From DAOQTX01 sp035340715 (GTDB lineage Bacteria > Bacteroidota > Bacteroidia > AKYH767-A > OLB10), in assembly GCA_035340715.1 (NCBI GenBank), contig DAOQTX010000005.1, forward strand, positions 9,571 to 73,570: DNA of 64,000 nucleotides. The letters run 5' to 3'. Position numbers and translations under genes: made by a program. How positions within the stretch are numbered: the stretch's first letter is position 1; every line of letters starts with the position of its first letter. The notes under the pieces are model-generated. The model worked only from the letters and a program-made list of their open reading frames with translations. It had not been told where the DNA came from and ran no database searches. Positions 34,162-42,546 of this stretch are shown here, piece after piece.

Positions 34162-36930
34162 TTAATTCATTCTTAAAGTTATGTTGAAAAAATAATTGAT
34201 GCCGTACGCATAAAAATATTTGGTATCAAATTTATCTGGGTTTCTGTCGGAAAAATCAAAGCGTAATTGCTCGTACCCATTGGTAATAAAATCCTGATTG
34301 TTCAGAAGATTGTTTATTCCTAAATTAAATACGACAAATGTATTTCTCTTTAGCGCTTTAAATTTATTGTTCAAGCGCCATGACCAAGAGCCAAATACAT
34401 CTACAGTAAACTGACCGTCCACTTTTTCCTGACTCAGAATTCTATTCCATTCAGCAGAAGAATAAGGAATTAAATCGACTGCGGCTTGTGTTCTTCTTGC
34501 AGGGTTAGTGTTAATGTATATGGCATCAAAATAATTGAAGTTTACATTTACAAACCAAAATTTCTTTGACCGATAATTTACACCAAAAGTATATGCTTGT
34601 TGTGGCCCAGCAGCAATTCTTAAATTTTTAAAGTAAATGGTTTCATTATTAGATAAAACCTCACTGTTATTGTCTTGCGTCACAGTAGCACTTGGTCTCG
34701 ATTGATAATAGTATTGACCAATGGCTGCAACTGCACTCAGTGTGAATCCTCCATATAATTTCTTCTCGGCAGCCAACTCCATTCCACTGTGATTTCGATC
34801 GATTCCTTTTAACGTATAGTTAACAAAAGATCTGAAGTCTTCATGATAAAAACTCAATGTAGATACTTCATCCCTGAATGCTGTAAAATATCCTACGGCT
34901 CTTAGTTTTAAAGAAGGCGCCTTTAATAAATATCCTCCTTCTACACTAAATACTTTGCTTTGCTCAGGATTTTCAATCGATTGATTGCGTGTTCGGGCAG
35001 AAATAAATACATCTTCAAACAATGGCGCATGCGATGCATTGGCTAGATTGGTGAACAGATAATTTCGTCCGTTTATCTTATAGGTTAATCCCGTTTTAAC
35101 CATATAACCGGTGAAGGAATAGGTTTTACTTTTTCCAAAAGAATCGTCCTTGAAAATTCCATTTTTAACGTTACCATTTCTATAATAACTTGTTTGATTC
35201 AGTTGAACAGCTGCAAACCAATCAAATTTTTCCCATTGACTTTGCAATTGAAAAAATGCTGCGCCATTTCTTAAAACTGCATCATAGTCATATCCAAAGC
35301 GATCGCCTTCTTTTAGAATTCGATTTGGATTGTTCAAATCGTTTTGAAGTGCATCCGGATCATCAGGAAAATCTTGCTCCGCATATTGATTTAGATCTAC
35401 ATAAAAATCGGCTCCTAACAAATCATTAACTTCTTTGTAATATGAATTGTTTTGCATTTGCATAGAAAGTCCAGCAGAGTATTGAATGTTTTTAAGGGTC
35501 TTATTGTAAACTAAATTTCCTTGAGTAGTTTGATATTCTGTTACCCGATCCTCAACAATATAGCGAGCGCGCAATCCACTAACGGTATTACCAGCAATTC
35601 CGTTGGCATTTTGAATGCTGGCATAGCTGTTATAGTTGACTAAATACAGTTGGTCCCAATTGATTTGTCTTTGCGCTTCATTGTTTTTTAGTTGTTGATA
35701 TACCATCGAAGCTATTATAGGATCGGTTTGAAAGCTTGGAAGATTTCGATAATAATCGGGTCGGGGATCAGGGGCATTGTACCAATCCAATGCTGATACT
35801 TTGCTCGTACCATTCAACATGGAAACAGAGGCAAACAAGGTAGCATTGTCTTCAACCCGATATTCGTAATTTAAAAAGAAGGCGGGTAGAAAGGATTTGT
35901 TTACTACGGCATTTCGTTTTTCACCTTGTTGATAGCCCCAGTTTGGATTGTAATAATTGGTACCTGAAAGGTCATACATTTCCTGTACTGAAGGGCTAGA
36001 TTTTCCAAACTCGGATGGACTTGCAAGCGCAATAAAACTAATTGTGTGTTGCAGGCCAATTTGTTTATCTACTGCAGCGAACATTGAATAACCATCATAA
36101 TAAGAACCGGGAGCATAGCCTTCATCGGCCCATCTTTTCGATCCAGACAAAGCAAACGCCCAACCTTTACTATTCATTCCAGAGCCATACGTAAGCATAA
36201 GTCTGTTTTCGTAAGTTCGGTTTGAAACAGCATATGAAGCTTGCAATTGTTTTCTTTGTCGCACAGCACGACTGTCAATATTTGAGCTACCTCCAATTCC
36301 TCCAATACCATAAGTTACAGGGTCCAAACCGTAACTTCCTTCACGTGCTCTCATCACATCGTTTAATCCACTATACACATAAAACATTGATCTTCCAGAA
36401 ACCATATCGGTGAGTTGCATGCCATTCAGATAATTCACTTGTTCTCTTCCATCATAACCACGAGCTCTGAATCGGGCACCACTAAATGTGAAATTAACAG
36501 CCGATGTAAATGCATCACGCGATGCTGATAAAGCGCCAGAAACTATAGCGGCTGATTCTCTAATATCCGATTCGCTAATGGTGCTTAGCGGAACTTCTTC
36601 TTGAACTTGTCCAATCTCTTTAAGCAAAAGAGCAACTGTTCCGAGGAAGTGTTGTTCTTTACTAACCAATATACTTCGTGAGAAAGTAACATAGTCGGCA
36701 TGGCTTATTAAAATAACCTGTTCTCCGTTTGGTATATTAGATAATTCAAAAAATCCTTTTTCATTGCTGCTTACTGTGAGGTTTGAATTGACAATCTGAA
36801 TGCTTGCATTTTGAATCGCTTGTCCACTCTCGTTGTCGATTAAGTTGCCACTTATTTTTGAATTTTGAGCTAGAATCCAAGTAGGAAAAAGGAGCAAAAT
36901 CAAGAGGCTAATACATTTGATAATTTTCAT
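34162..36930 (-). CDS. TonB-dependent receptor with carboxypeptidase-like regulatory domain
   Basis: 922 residues. Signal peptide (CISLLILLLFPTWILAQ), then a CarboxypepD_reg-like beta-sandwich (SKISGNLIDNESGQAIQNASIQI...NEKGFFELSNIPNG.Q.ILISHADY), a plug with a degenerate TonB region (QVQEEVPLSTISESDI), REQVNYLNGMQLTDMVSG, GSYGLDPVTYGIGGIGGSSN, and a long barrel with an aromatic-rich end (YFFNITLRMN). It heads the DUF5689 operon with 4 bases between. A promoter element is at 36953-36960, and it diverges from the secreted EEP-family protein at 37085. Substrate unknown; the neighbours suggest products of nucleic acid or phosphodiester breakdown. Confidence 0.9.
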   Translation of the reverse strand: MKIIKCISLLILLLFPTWILAQNSKISGNLIDNESGQAIQNASIQIVNSNLTVSSNEKGFFELSNIPNGEQVILISHADYVTFSRSILVSKEQHFLGTVALLLKEIGQVQEEVPLSTISESDIRESAAIVSGALSASRDAFTSAVNFTFSGARFRARGYDGREQVNYLNGMQLTDMVSGRSMFYVYSGLNDVMRAREGSYGLDPVTYGIGGIGGSSNIDSRAVRQRKQLQASYAVSNRTYENRLMLTYGSGMNSKGWAFALSGSKRWADEGYAPGSYYDGYSMFAAVDKQIGLQHTISFIALASPSEFGKSSPSVQEMYDLSGTNYYNPNWGYQQGEKRNAVVNKSFLPAFFLNYEYRVEDNATLFASVSMLNGTSKVSALDWYNAPDPRPDYYRNLPSFQTDPIIASMVYQQLKNNEAQRQINWDQLYLVNYNSYASIQNANGIAGNTVSGLRARYIVEDRVTEYQTTQGNLVYNKTLKNIQYSAGLSMQMQNNSYYKEVNDLLGADFYVDLNQYAEQDFPDDPDALQNDLNNPNRILKEGDRFGYDYDAVLRNGAAFFQLQSQWEKFDWFAAVQLNQTSYYRNGNVKNGIFKDDSFGKSKTYSFTGYMVKTGLTYKINGRNYLFTNLANASHAPLFEDVFISARTRNQSIENPEQSKVFSVEGGYLLKAPSLKLRAVGYFTAFRDEVSTLSFYHEDFRSFVNYTLKGIDRNHSGMELAAEKKLYGGFTLSAVAAIGQYYYQSRPSATVTQDNNSEVLSNNETIYFKNLRIAAGPQQAYTFGVNYRSKKFWFVNVNFNYFDAIYINTNPARRTQAAVDLIPYSSAEWNRILSQEKVDGQFTVDVFGSWSWRLNNKFKALKRNTFVVFNLGINNLLNNQDFITNGYEQLRFDFSDRNPDKFDTKYFYAYGINYFFNITLRMN

Positions 36931-36952
36931 GAATGTGTTCTAAAAAGGATGC

Positions 36953-36960
36953 CAAATATA
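36953..36960 (-). promoter_or_regulatory. -7 element of the TonB-DUF5689 operon
   Basis: Minus-strand TATATTTG, 22 bases before the ATG at 36930. A TTG lies 22 bases upstream, slightly longer than the usual spacing. Confidence 0.5.
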
Positions 36961-37029
36961 GGTATAAAAATGCTTGACTTTGCAAGTGATGAAGAAGGAA
37001 TGAGCTGGTTTTTCAGAAGGACCAAATCG

Positions 37030-37059
37030 TTTGTTGAACCGTTGTATTTTGTAGTTTTG
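37030..37059 (+). promoter_or_regulatory. Promoter of the secreted endonuclease-like gene
   Basis: TTTG (37030-37033), 18-base spacer, TAGTTTTG (37052-37059): a good match to the Bacteroidota consensus, 25 bases before the ATG at 37085. Confidence 0.6.
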
Positions 37060-37084
37060 TCCATTCATTAAATTAACAAGATAC

Positions 37085-38125
37085 ATGCGTTTTTTAGTAT
37101 TCTTTATCATTTTGTTGTATTCAAACTTTGGCTTTGGTCAACAAAAGCAGTATAAAATTATATGTACCGGATTCTATAATCTAGAAAATCTGTTTGATAC
37201 TATAGATGACCCCCATACCAATGATGCTGATTTTCTTCCCGGTGGTGCCAACCACTATACGGCTCAAGTATATTTTGATAAACTGAGCAAACTCAGTCAT
37301 GTGATTTCTGAGATAGCCATGGATAAATCGAAAGATGGATTGGCTTTAGTGGGGGTTGCTGAAGTAGAAAACAGACAAGTACTGGAGGATTTGGTGAAAC
37401 AAGATAAAATCAGCAATCGAAACTATAAGATCATACACTTCGACTCACCAGATGAGAGAGGAATTGATGTTGGCTTATTGTATAACCCGAATTATTTCAA
37501 ACCGAAGAAATCGGAAGCATTGTATGTTGACATTAGAAATGATGATGATACACCACGTTATACACGGGATGTTTTGTATGTCAATGGATTATTAGATGGA
37601 GAGTTGGTTCACTTATTTGTGAATCATTGGCCATCAAGAAGAGGTGGAGAGGAAGCCAGTGCTCCCTCACGTGCTAAAGCTGCTTCTGTTTGTAGAAACA
37701 GAATAGATTCCATTCAGTTGATTGATCCTCAGGCAAGAATTATCTTGATGGGAGATTTTAATGATGATCCTATAAGCCCCAGTATAGCAAATGTATTGGG
37801 AGCTAAAAATGACATTACTGCTATTGAGAATAAATCACTTTACAATCCCTGGAATGATTTGTATAAAATGGGAATCGGAACATTGGCATATAACGATGCC
37901 TGGAATTTGTTTGATATGATCATTTTTTCAGAACCATATTTAAATCGTGATAGTGGTAAGTATTATTTCAGTGGTAATTATATATATAAAGAAAAATATA
38001 TGATACAGAGTTCAGGACGCTTTAAGGGTTATCCTAAACGTACGTATGATTTCAGCCGATATGCCGGAGGTTACTCCGATCATTTTCCAACATATATTGT
38101 TTGGTTAAAAGAAATCAAAGATTAA
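37085..38125 (+). CDS. Exported endonuclease/exonuclease/phosphatase (EEP) family protein
   Basis: 346 residues with signal peptide MRFLVFFIILLYSNFGFG and an intact EEP (DNase I-like) domain. Catalytic motifs are visible: TGFYNLENLFDT, GVAEVENRQVLEDL (metal-binding Glu), GIDVGLLYN, VNHWPSRRGGEEAS (His), MGDFNDDPIS (Asp/Asn pair) and GGYSDHFPTYI (catalytic His near the end). EEP proteins cut phosphodiester bonds in DNA, RNA or other phosphoesters; this export form fits extracellular or periplasmic nuclease activity. Divergent from the TonB/DUF5689/PLD cluster, which shares the topic of OB-folds and phosphodiesterases. The length and motif order are normal for secreted EEP proteins in Bacteroidota. 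Confidence 0.9.
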   Translation: MRFLVFFIILLYSNFGFGQQKQYKIICTGFYNLENLFDTIDDPHTNDADFLPGGANHYTAQVYFDKLSKLSHVISEIAMDKSKDGLALVGVAEVENRQVLEDLVKQDKISNRNYKIIHFDSPDERGIDVGLLYNPNYFKPKKSEALYVDIRNDDDTPRYTRDVLYVNGLLDGELVHLFVNHWPSRRGGEEASAPSRAKAASVCRNRIDSIQLIDPQARIILMGDFNDDPISPSIANVLGAKNDITAIENKSLYNPWNDLYKMGIGTLAYNDAWNLFDMIIFSEPYLNRDSGKYYFSGNYIYKEKYMIQSSGRFKGYPKRTYDFSRYAGGYSDHFPTYIVWLKEIKD

Positions 38126-38199
38126 GACCGGCAATTCAGTAAGTAATAACACATTCTATTTTTTATTTTTGTGACTTGTTAATGTAATTCAATAAAATT

Positions 38200-39171
38200 A
38201 TGAAAGGACCGGTATCTCAGTTTATGGAACAAAATTTTCTTCATTTCAATGCAGCTGCAATGATGGATGCAGCTAAGGCTTATGAGATGCATATGCAGGA
38301 AGGAGGTAAGATGATGATTACCTTGGCAGGAGCAATGAGCACCGCAGAGTTAGGGATATCGCTTGCCGAGATGATTCGAAGAGATATGGTCCAAATTATC
38401 TCCTGCACAGGAGCTAATCTTGAAGAAGATATTATGAACTTGGTTGCTCACTCTCATTACAAACGTGTTCCTAACTATCGCGACTTAAGTCCTCAAGATG
38501 AGTGGGATTTGCTCGAGAATCATTTCAACCGTGTAACCGATACTTGTATTCCTGAAGAAGAAGCATTTAGAAGATTGCAAAAACACATCTATAAAAGATG
38601 GAAAGATGCAGATGAAAAAAATGAAAGGTTTTTCCCTCATGAGTTTATGTATCAAATGTTGTTGAGTGGAGAGTTAGAGCAATACTATGAGATTGACCCC
38701 AAAAACTCTTGGATGTTGGCTGCTGCGCAAAAGAATTTACCAATTGTAGTTCCTGGATGGGAAGACAGCACAATGGGAAATATTTTTGCTTCTTATGTCA
38801 TCAAGAATGAAGTGAAAGCTACTACTATGAAATCGGGTATTGAATACATGGTTTGGTTGTCTGACTGGTATCGTAAAAACAGTAGCGATAAAGGAGTAGG
38901 ATTTTTTCAAATAGGAGGAGGGATTGCTGGTGATTTTCCAATTTGTGTTGTGCCAATGATGTATCAGGATTTGGAATGGCATGATGTTCCATTCTGGAGT
39001 TACTTTTGTCAGATTAGCGATAGTACTACCAGTTACGGTTCATATTCAGGGGCAGTACCCAATGAAAAAATTACTTGGGGTAAGTTGGATATTACAACAC
39101 CTAAGTTTATCATTGAAAGTGATGCCAGTATTGTGGCACCTTTAATCTTTTCCTGGCTGCTTGGAAAATAA
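38200..39171 (+). CDS. Deoxyhypusine synthase family protein
   Basis: 323 residues of the deoxyhypusine synthase (DHS) family, a NAD-dependent aminobutyl transferase of polyamine metabolism. Visible motifs: ITLAGAMSTAELGISLAEMIRRDMVQIISCTGANLEED (its core, NAD-binding; GAMSTAELG and TGANLEED), PVVPGWEDSTMG-type segment (IVVPGWEDSTMGN), FFQIGGGIAGDFPI, SYSGAVPNEKITWGK and SDASIVAPL. Lys295 in ITWGK matches the enzyme-imine lysine of eukaryotic DHS. Bacteria lack eIF5A, the DHS substrate, so related bacterial enzymes are thought to make homospermidine or act on other acceptors. A TATTTTTG element lies at 38164-38171. No other polyamine gene is in the window. Confidence 0.88.
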   Translation: MKGPVSQFMEQNFLHFNAAAMMDAAKAYEMHMQEGGKMMITLAGAMSTAELGISLAEMIRRDMVQIISCTGANLEEDIMNLVAHSHYKRVPNYRDLSPQDEWDLLENHFNRVTDTCIPEEEAFRRLQKHIYKRWKDADEKNERFFPHEFMYQMLLSGELEQYYEIDPKNSWMLAAAQKNLPIVVPGWEDSTMGNIFASYVIKNEVKATTMKSGIEYMVWLSDWYRKNSSDKGVGFFQIGGGIAGDFPICVVPMMYQDLEWHDVPFWSYFCQISDSTTSYGSYSGAVPNEKITWGKLDITTPKFIIESDASIVAPLIFSWLLGK

Positions 39172-39224
39172 AGCATGTTATATTCCTACACTTTAATTCA
39201 TTACTTTGCGTTTGCTTTCAAAAA

Positions 39225-39968
39225 ATGGGTATGAGCAAGTGTTTAGTAATAATTCCTACCTACAATGAACGTGAAAACATTGAAGCTATAATCAAGGCTG
39301 TTTTTTCGTTAGAAGCGCCTTTTCACATCCTTATAATAGACGACAACTCAAAAGACGGAACGGCCGATATAGTAACGCAGCTATGCAAAGATTTCACCGG
39401 TCAATTGCATTTGTTGCAAAGACCTGGAAAAATGGGTTTGGGTACCGCTTATATTGCAGGATTCAAATGGGCGCTGGAAAAAGATTATGAGTTCATTTTT
39501 GAAATGGATGCCGATTTTTCTCATAATCCAAAGGATTTAATCCATTTATACAATGCATGCAAAAATGATGGAGCCGATCTGGCAATCGGGTCAAGATATA
39601 TTGGTGGAGTAAATGTTGTCAATTGGCCAATTGGCCGAGTGATCATGAGTTACTTTGCATCAAAATATGTGCGACTGATTACACGAATGAAAGTGTATGA
39701 TACCACGGCTGGATTTAAGTGTTATCAAAGGCGGGTTTTGGAAAAAATTGATTTGAATAAAATTAAATTCATGGGCTATGCATTTCAGATTGAAATGAAA
39801 TTCGCAGTCTGGAAACTTGGTTTTAAAATTATTGAAGTGCCAATAATATTTACCGACCGTGTGAAAGGAACTTCCAAAATGAGTACCGGTATTTTTGGAG
39901 AAGCTTTTTTTGGAGTATTGAAGATGAAAGTGATGAGTTATTTTAGATCTTACGAAAAGGGTAAGTAA
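39225..39968 (+). CDS. Dolichol-phosphate mannosyltransferase-like glycosyltransferase, family 2
   Basis: 247 residues, a DPM1-like polyprenol-phosphate sugar transferase with no membrane helices. GT-A motifs: VIIPTYNERENIEAII, ILIIDDNSKDGTADIV, FEMDADFSHNP (DXD-type), LAIGSRYIGG, TAGFKCYQRRVLEKI, and a VPIIFTDRVKGTSKMS segment near the end. Probably makes polyprenyl-phosphate-mannose or a similar donor for envelope or protein glycosylation on the cytoplasmic face. Two ATGs, 39225 and 39231, are possible; the second (MSKCLVI) is equally plausible. It follows the DHS-like gene by 53 bases. Confidence 0.9.
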   Translation: MGMSKCLVIIPTYNERENIEAIIKAVFSLEAPFHILIIDDNSKDGTADIVTQLCKDFTGQLHLLQRPGKMGLGTAYIAGFKWALEKDYEFIFEMDADFSHNPKDLIHLYNACKNDGADLAIGSRYIGGVNVVNWPIGRVIMSYFASKYVRLITRMKVYDTTAGFKCYQRRVLEKIDLNKIKFMGYAFQIEMKFAVWKLGFKIIEVPIIFTDRVKGTSKMSTGIFGEAFFGVLKMKVMSYFRSYEKGK

Positions 39969-39972
39969 ACAA

Positions 39973-40827
39973 CTATTGTTTTTTACGTGTAAACCAAATA
40001 TTCATCACTACTCCTGCTATGATCAGTACAATTCCTCCTAAGGTAGTTGCAGAATAAAGTTCATCAAAGAAAAAGAATCCGGCTACCAGTGCATAGAGAA
40101 CTCCTATGTAATTAAGAATAGAAACTTCAGCCACAACGCTGGTTTGCAATGCTCTTGTCATATTTATTTGACCCAATTGAGTACTAACACCAATTAGTAT
40201 AAGCCAAAGCCATTCGCTTCCTTGAGGTATTTTGAAATCAAAAAACATCATTACAAGACCAGCCAATGTTCCAACCAACATAAAGTGATAAACAATTACC
40301 ATCGGGTGCTCATTATTTTTAAGTGTGCGAATGAGCGTATAAGCAATGGCAGAAAAGAATGCGGATGTTAATCCAATTATCAAAAATAGAATTGATACAT
40401 CGCTATCGAAACCTTTAATCAGAATTACTCCAGCAAATGAAGTGGCAAAAAATAACCATTGAACGATTTTTACTTTTTCACCAAGTGCAACCCAAGCGAC
40501 TACAATTGTAAAAATTGGTGAGAGGTATTGTATGGTGACGGCTGTCCCAAGCCTCATGTTTTGCAACGTAACAAAATACAAGTACAATGAAAATGTGCCC
40601 ACTATGCCACGTGTCCACAAAAGTATATGACGATTTCCCTTTAAAGGAATTCCATCTCTTTTGAGTGCAATGAAACAAAACAATAAAGAGACTGAGCAGC
40701 GAAAAAAAACAATTTCACCTGTGGGTAAATGGCTGACCATTTTTGTAAAAATGTTCATGAGTGCAAACCAAGCAGTGCTTTGCAACATAAATTTTACTCC
40801 GGCTGGTAAGTTAACAAGCCATTTCAT
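39973..40827 (-). CDS. EamA/DMT family transporter
   Basis: 284 residues of almost continuous hydrophobic segments, about ten helices in two EamA repeats (first FMLQSTAWFALMNIFTKMVSHLPTGEIVFFRC..., with the second starting near ILFLIIGLTSAFFSAIAYTLIRTL). This is the drug/metabolite transporter superfamily, usually metabolite exporters; substrate unknown. Two conserved spots, TVTIQYLSPIFT-type (TAVTIQYLSPIFTIVVAWV) and GGIVLIIAGV, mark the repeats. Convergent with the glycosyltransferase gene with 4 bases between; no terminator is seen there. Confidence 0.88.
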   Translation of the reverse strand: MKWLVNLPAGVKFMLQSTAWFALMNIFTKMVSHLPTGEIVFFRCSVSLLFCFIALKRDGIPLKGNRHILLWTRGIVGTFSLYLYFVTLQNMRLGTAVTIQYLSPIFTIVVAWVALGEKVKIVQWLFFATSFAGVILIKGFDSDVSILFLIIGLTSAFFSAIAYTLIRTLKNNEHPMVIVYHFMLVGTLAGLVMMFFDFKIPQGSEWLWLILIGVSTQLGQINMTRALQTSVVAEVSILNYIGVLYALVAGFFFFDELYSATTLGGIVLIIAGVVMNIWFTRKKQ

Positions 40828-40854
40828 GCATCACAATTCTAATAACAATTGTGT

Positions 40855-42489
40855 TTAATCCTTGTCACTCTCCAAAAAGGGATATCGATAATCGGTAGCA
40901 GGAACAAAAGTTTCTTTTATGGTTCGTGGGCTTACCCATCGAAGCAAATTGATCATGCTGCCTGCCTTGTCATTGGTTCCCGAAGCTCTTGATCCTCCAA
41001 AAGGTTGTTGACCTACTACAGCACCCGTACATTTATCATTTATATAGAAGTTTCCAGCAGCATTAACGAGTTTCCTTGTTGCGTACTCAACCGCATAACG
41101 ATCGTTGCTCATGATAGAGCCTGTTAGTGCATACACACCTGTTTGATCTACCAATTCAACTGTTTTTTCAAACTCAGTATGAGGATACACATAGATGCTC
41201 AATACTGGACCAAAGATCTCCTCACACATGGTAACATAACGTGGATTTTTACATAACAACACCGTAGGTTCTATGAAATAGCCTTTGCTTTTGTCAAATT
41301 TTCCACCGGCTATTATTTCTACTTCATCGCTTTTCGAAGCGTTTTGAATATAGGATGAAATCTTGTCAAAAGATTTTTCATCAATAACTGCATTTATGAA
41401 ATTGCTGAAATCTTCCGTTCCACCCATTTTAAAAGTAGAAAGATCATTGATAAGATTCTTTTTTACCTCGGGCCATAAATTGTCTGGTATATAAGCTCTT
41501 GAAGCGGCAGAACATTTCTGACCTTGAAATTCAAAAGCAGCTCTTGATAAAGAAGTGCTGACTTCTGCGGTATCGGCTGAAGGGTGGGCTAAAATAAAAT
41601 CTTTTCCTCCCGTTTCGCCAACAATGCGAGGATAGGAAGCATAGTTTTTTATGTTGCTTCCAATGCTCTCCCACACATTTTGAAAAACTCCTGTGCTTCC
41701 TGTAAAATGTATTCCCGCAAACTGAGGATGTGAAAATATCACTTGACCCGTTTCAGGCCCCGGTACATAAATCAGATTTATGACACCAGCGGGTACTCCT
41801 GCACGAATGAATATTTCCATTAAAACTTGTGCAGAATATATTTGCGAGAATGCCGGTTTCCAAACTACAACATTGCCCATCATGGCAGCCGAACTGGGCA
41901 GGTTACCAGCAATGGCGGTAAAGTTGAAAGGTGTTAAAGCAAATACGAACCCTTCGAGAGGTCTTTGTTCTACGCGGTTCCAAACTCCTTTACTGCTAAT
42001 GGGTTGTTGCTTATAAATTTCACTCATGTACTGTACATTGAATCGAAGAAAATCAATGATTTCGCAAGCACTGTCAATTTCTGCCTGAAAAGCATTTTTT
42101 GATTGACCCAACATAGTTGCTGCATTGAGTTTATAGCGATAAGGCCCTGCAATAAGATCAGCAGCTTTTAAAAAGATTGCAGCTCTTTGTTCCCATGCCA
42201 TTGAAGCCCATTGCTCTCTTGCTGCTAAAGCTGCATCAATGGCTTGTTTTACATGATCCGCATTTCCTAAATGATAATGACCCAATACATGTTGATGATC
42301 ATGTGGTGGATGCATGCTTACCTTTTTGTCGGTTCTGATTTCTTTTCCTCCAATGTACATGGGGACATCAATTTGCTTAGATCGTGCTTCTGCTAAAGCT
42401 TCTTTAAGTGCTTTTCGTTCTGCACTGCCTGGAGCATAATTTAGTATTGGTTCGTTTATCGCTTGGGGTACATTATAAAATCCGTACAT
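40855..42489 (-). CDS. pruA: L-glutamate gamma-semialdehyde dehydrogenase (delta-1-pyrroline-5-carboxylate dehydrogenase)
   Basis: 544 residues of the aldehyde dehydrogenase superfamily, the RocA/PruA group that oxidises glutamate semialdehyde from proline to glutamate with NAD+. Family marks: VPMYIGGKEIRTDKK near the start, ALTPFNFTAIAGNLPSSAAMMGN, HFTGSTGVFQNVW, IVGETGGKDFILAHPSAD (active-site Glu) and EFQGQKCSAASRAYIP (catalytic Cys near residue 325), then EEIFGPVLSIYVYP and GAVVGQQPFGGSRASGTNDKAG. No PutA proline dehydrogenase domain is fused or adjacent. Own promoter at 42524-42531; the leader is about 30 bases. Confidence 0.95.
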   Translation of the reverse strand: MYGFYNVPQAINEPILNYAPGSAERKALKEALAEARSKQIDVPMYIGGKEIRTDKKVSMHPPHDHQHVLGHYHLGNADHVKQAIDAALAAREQWASMAWEQRAAIFLKAADLIAGPYRYKLNAATMLGQSKNAFQAEIDSACEIIDFLRFNVQYMSEIYKQQPISSKGVWNRVEQRPLEGFVFALTPFNFTAIAGNLPSSAAMMGNVVVWKPAFSQIYSAQVLMEIFIRAGVPAGVINLIYVPGPETGQVIFSHPQFAGIHFTGSTGVFQNVWESIGSNIKNYASYPRIVGETGGKDFILAHPSADTAEVSTSLSRAAFEFQGQKCSAASRAYIPDNLWPEVKKNLINDLSTFKMGGTEDFSNFINAVIDEKSFDKISSYIQNASKSDEVEIIAGGKFDKSKGYFIEPTVLLCKNPRYVTMCEEIFGPVLSIYVYPHTEFEKTVELVDQTGVYALTGSIMSNDRYAVEYATRKLVNAAGNFYINDKCTGAVVGQQPFGGSRASGTNDKAGSMINLLRWVSPRTIKETFVPATDYRYPFLESDKD

Positions 42490-42523
42490 ATTTGTTTGAG
42501 TTTTTAATTTGTAATGAAGTGTG

Positions 42524-42531
42524 CAAAGGTA
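42524..42531 (-). promoter_or_regulatory. -7 element of pruA
   Basis: Minus-strand TACCTTTG followed by C, 35 bases before the ATG at 42489, in the 57-base gap behind the helicase gene. Confidence 0.5.
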
Positions 42532-42546
42532 AGAAATTAAGAAGGT

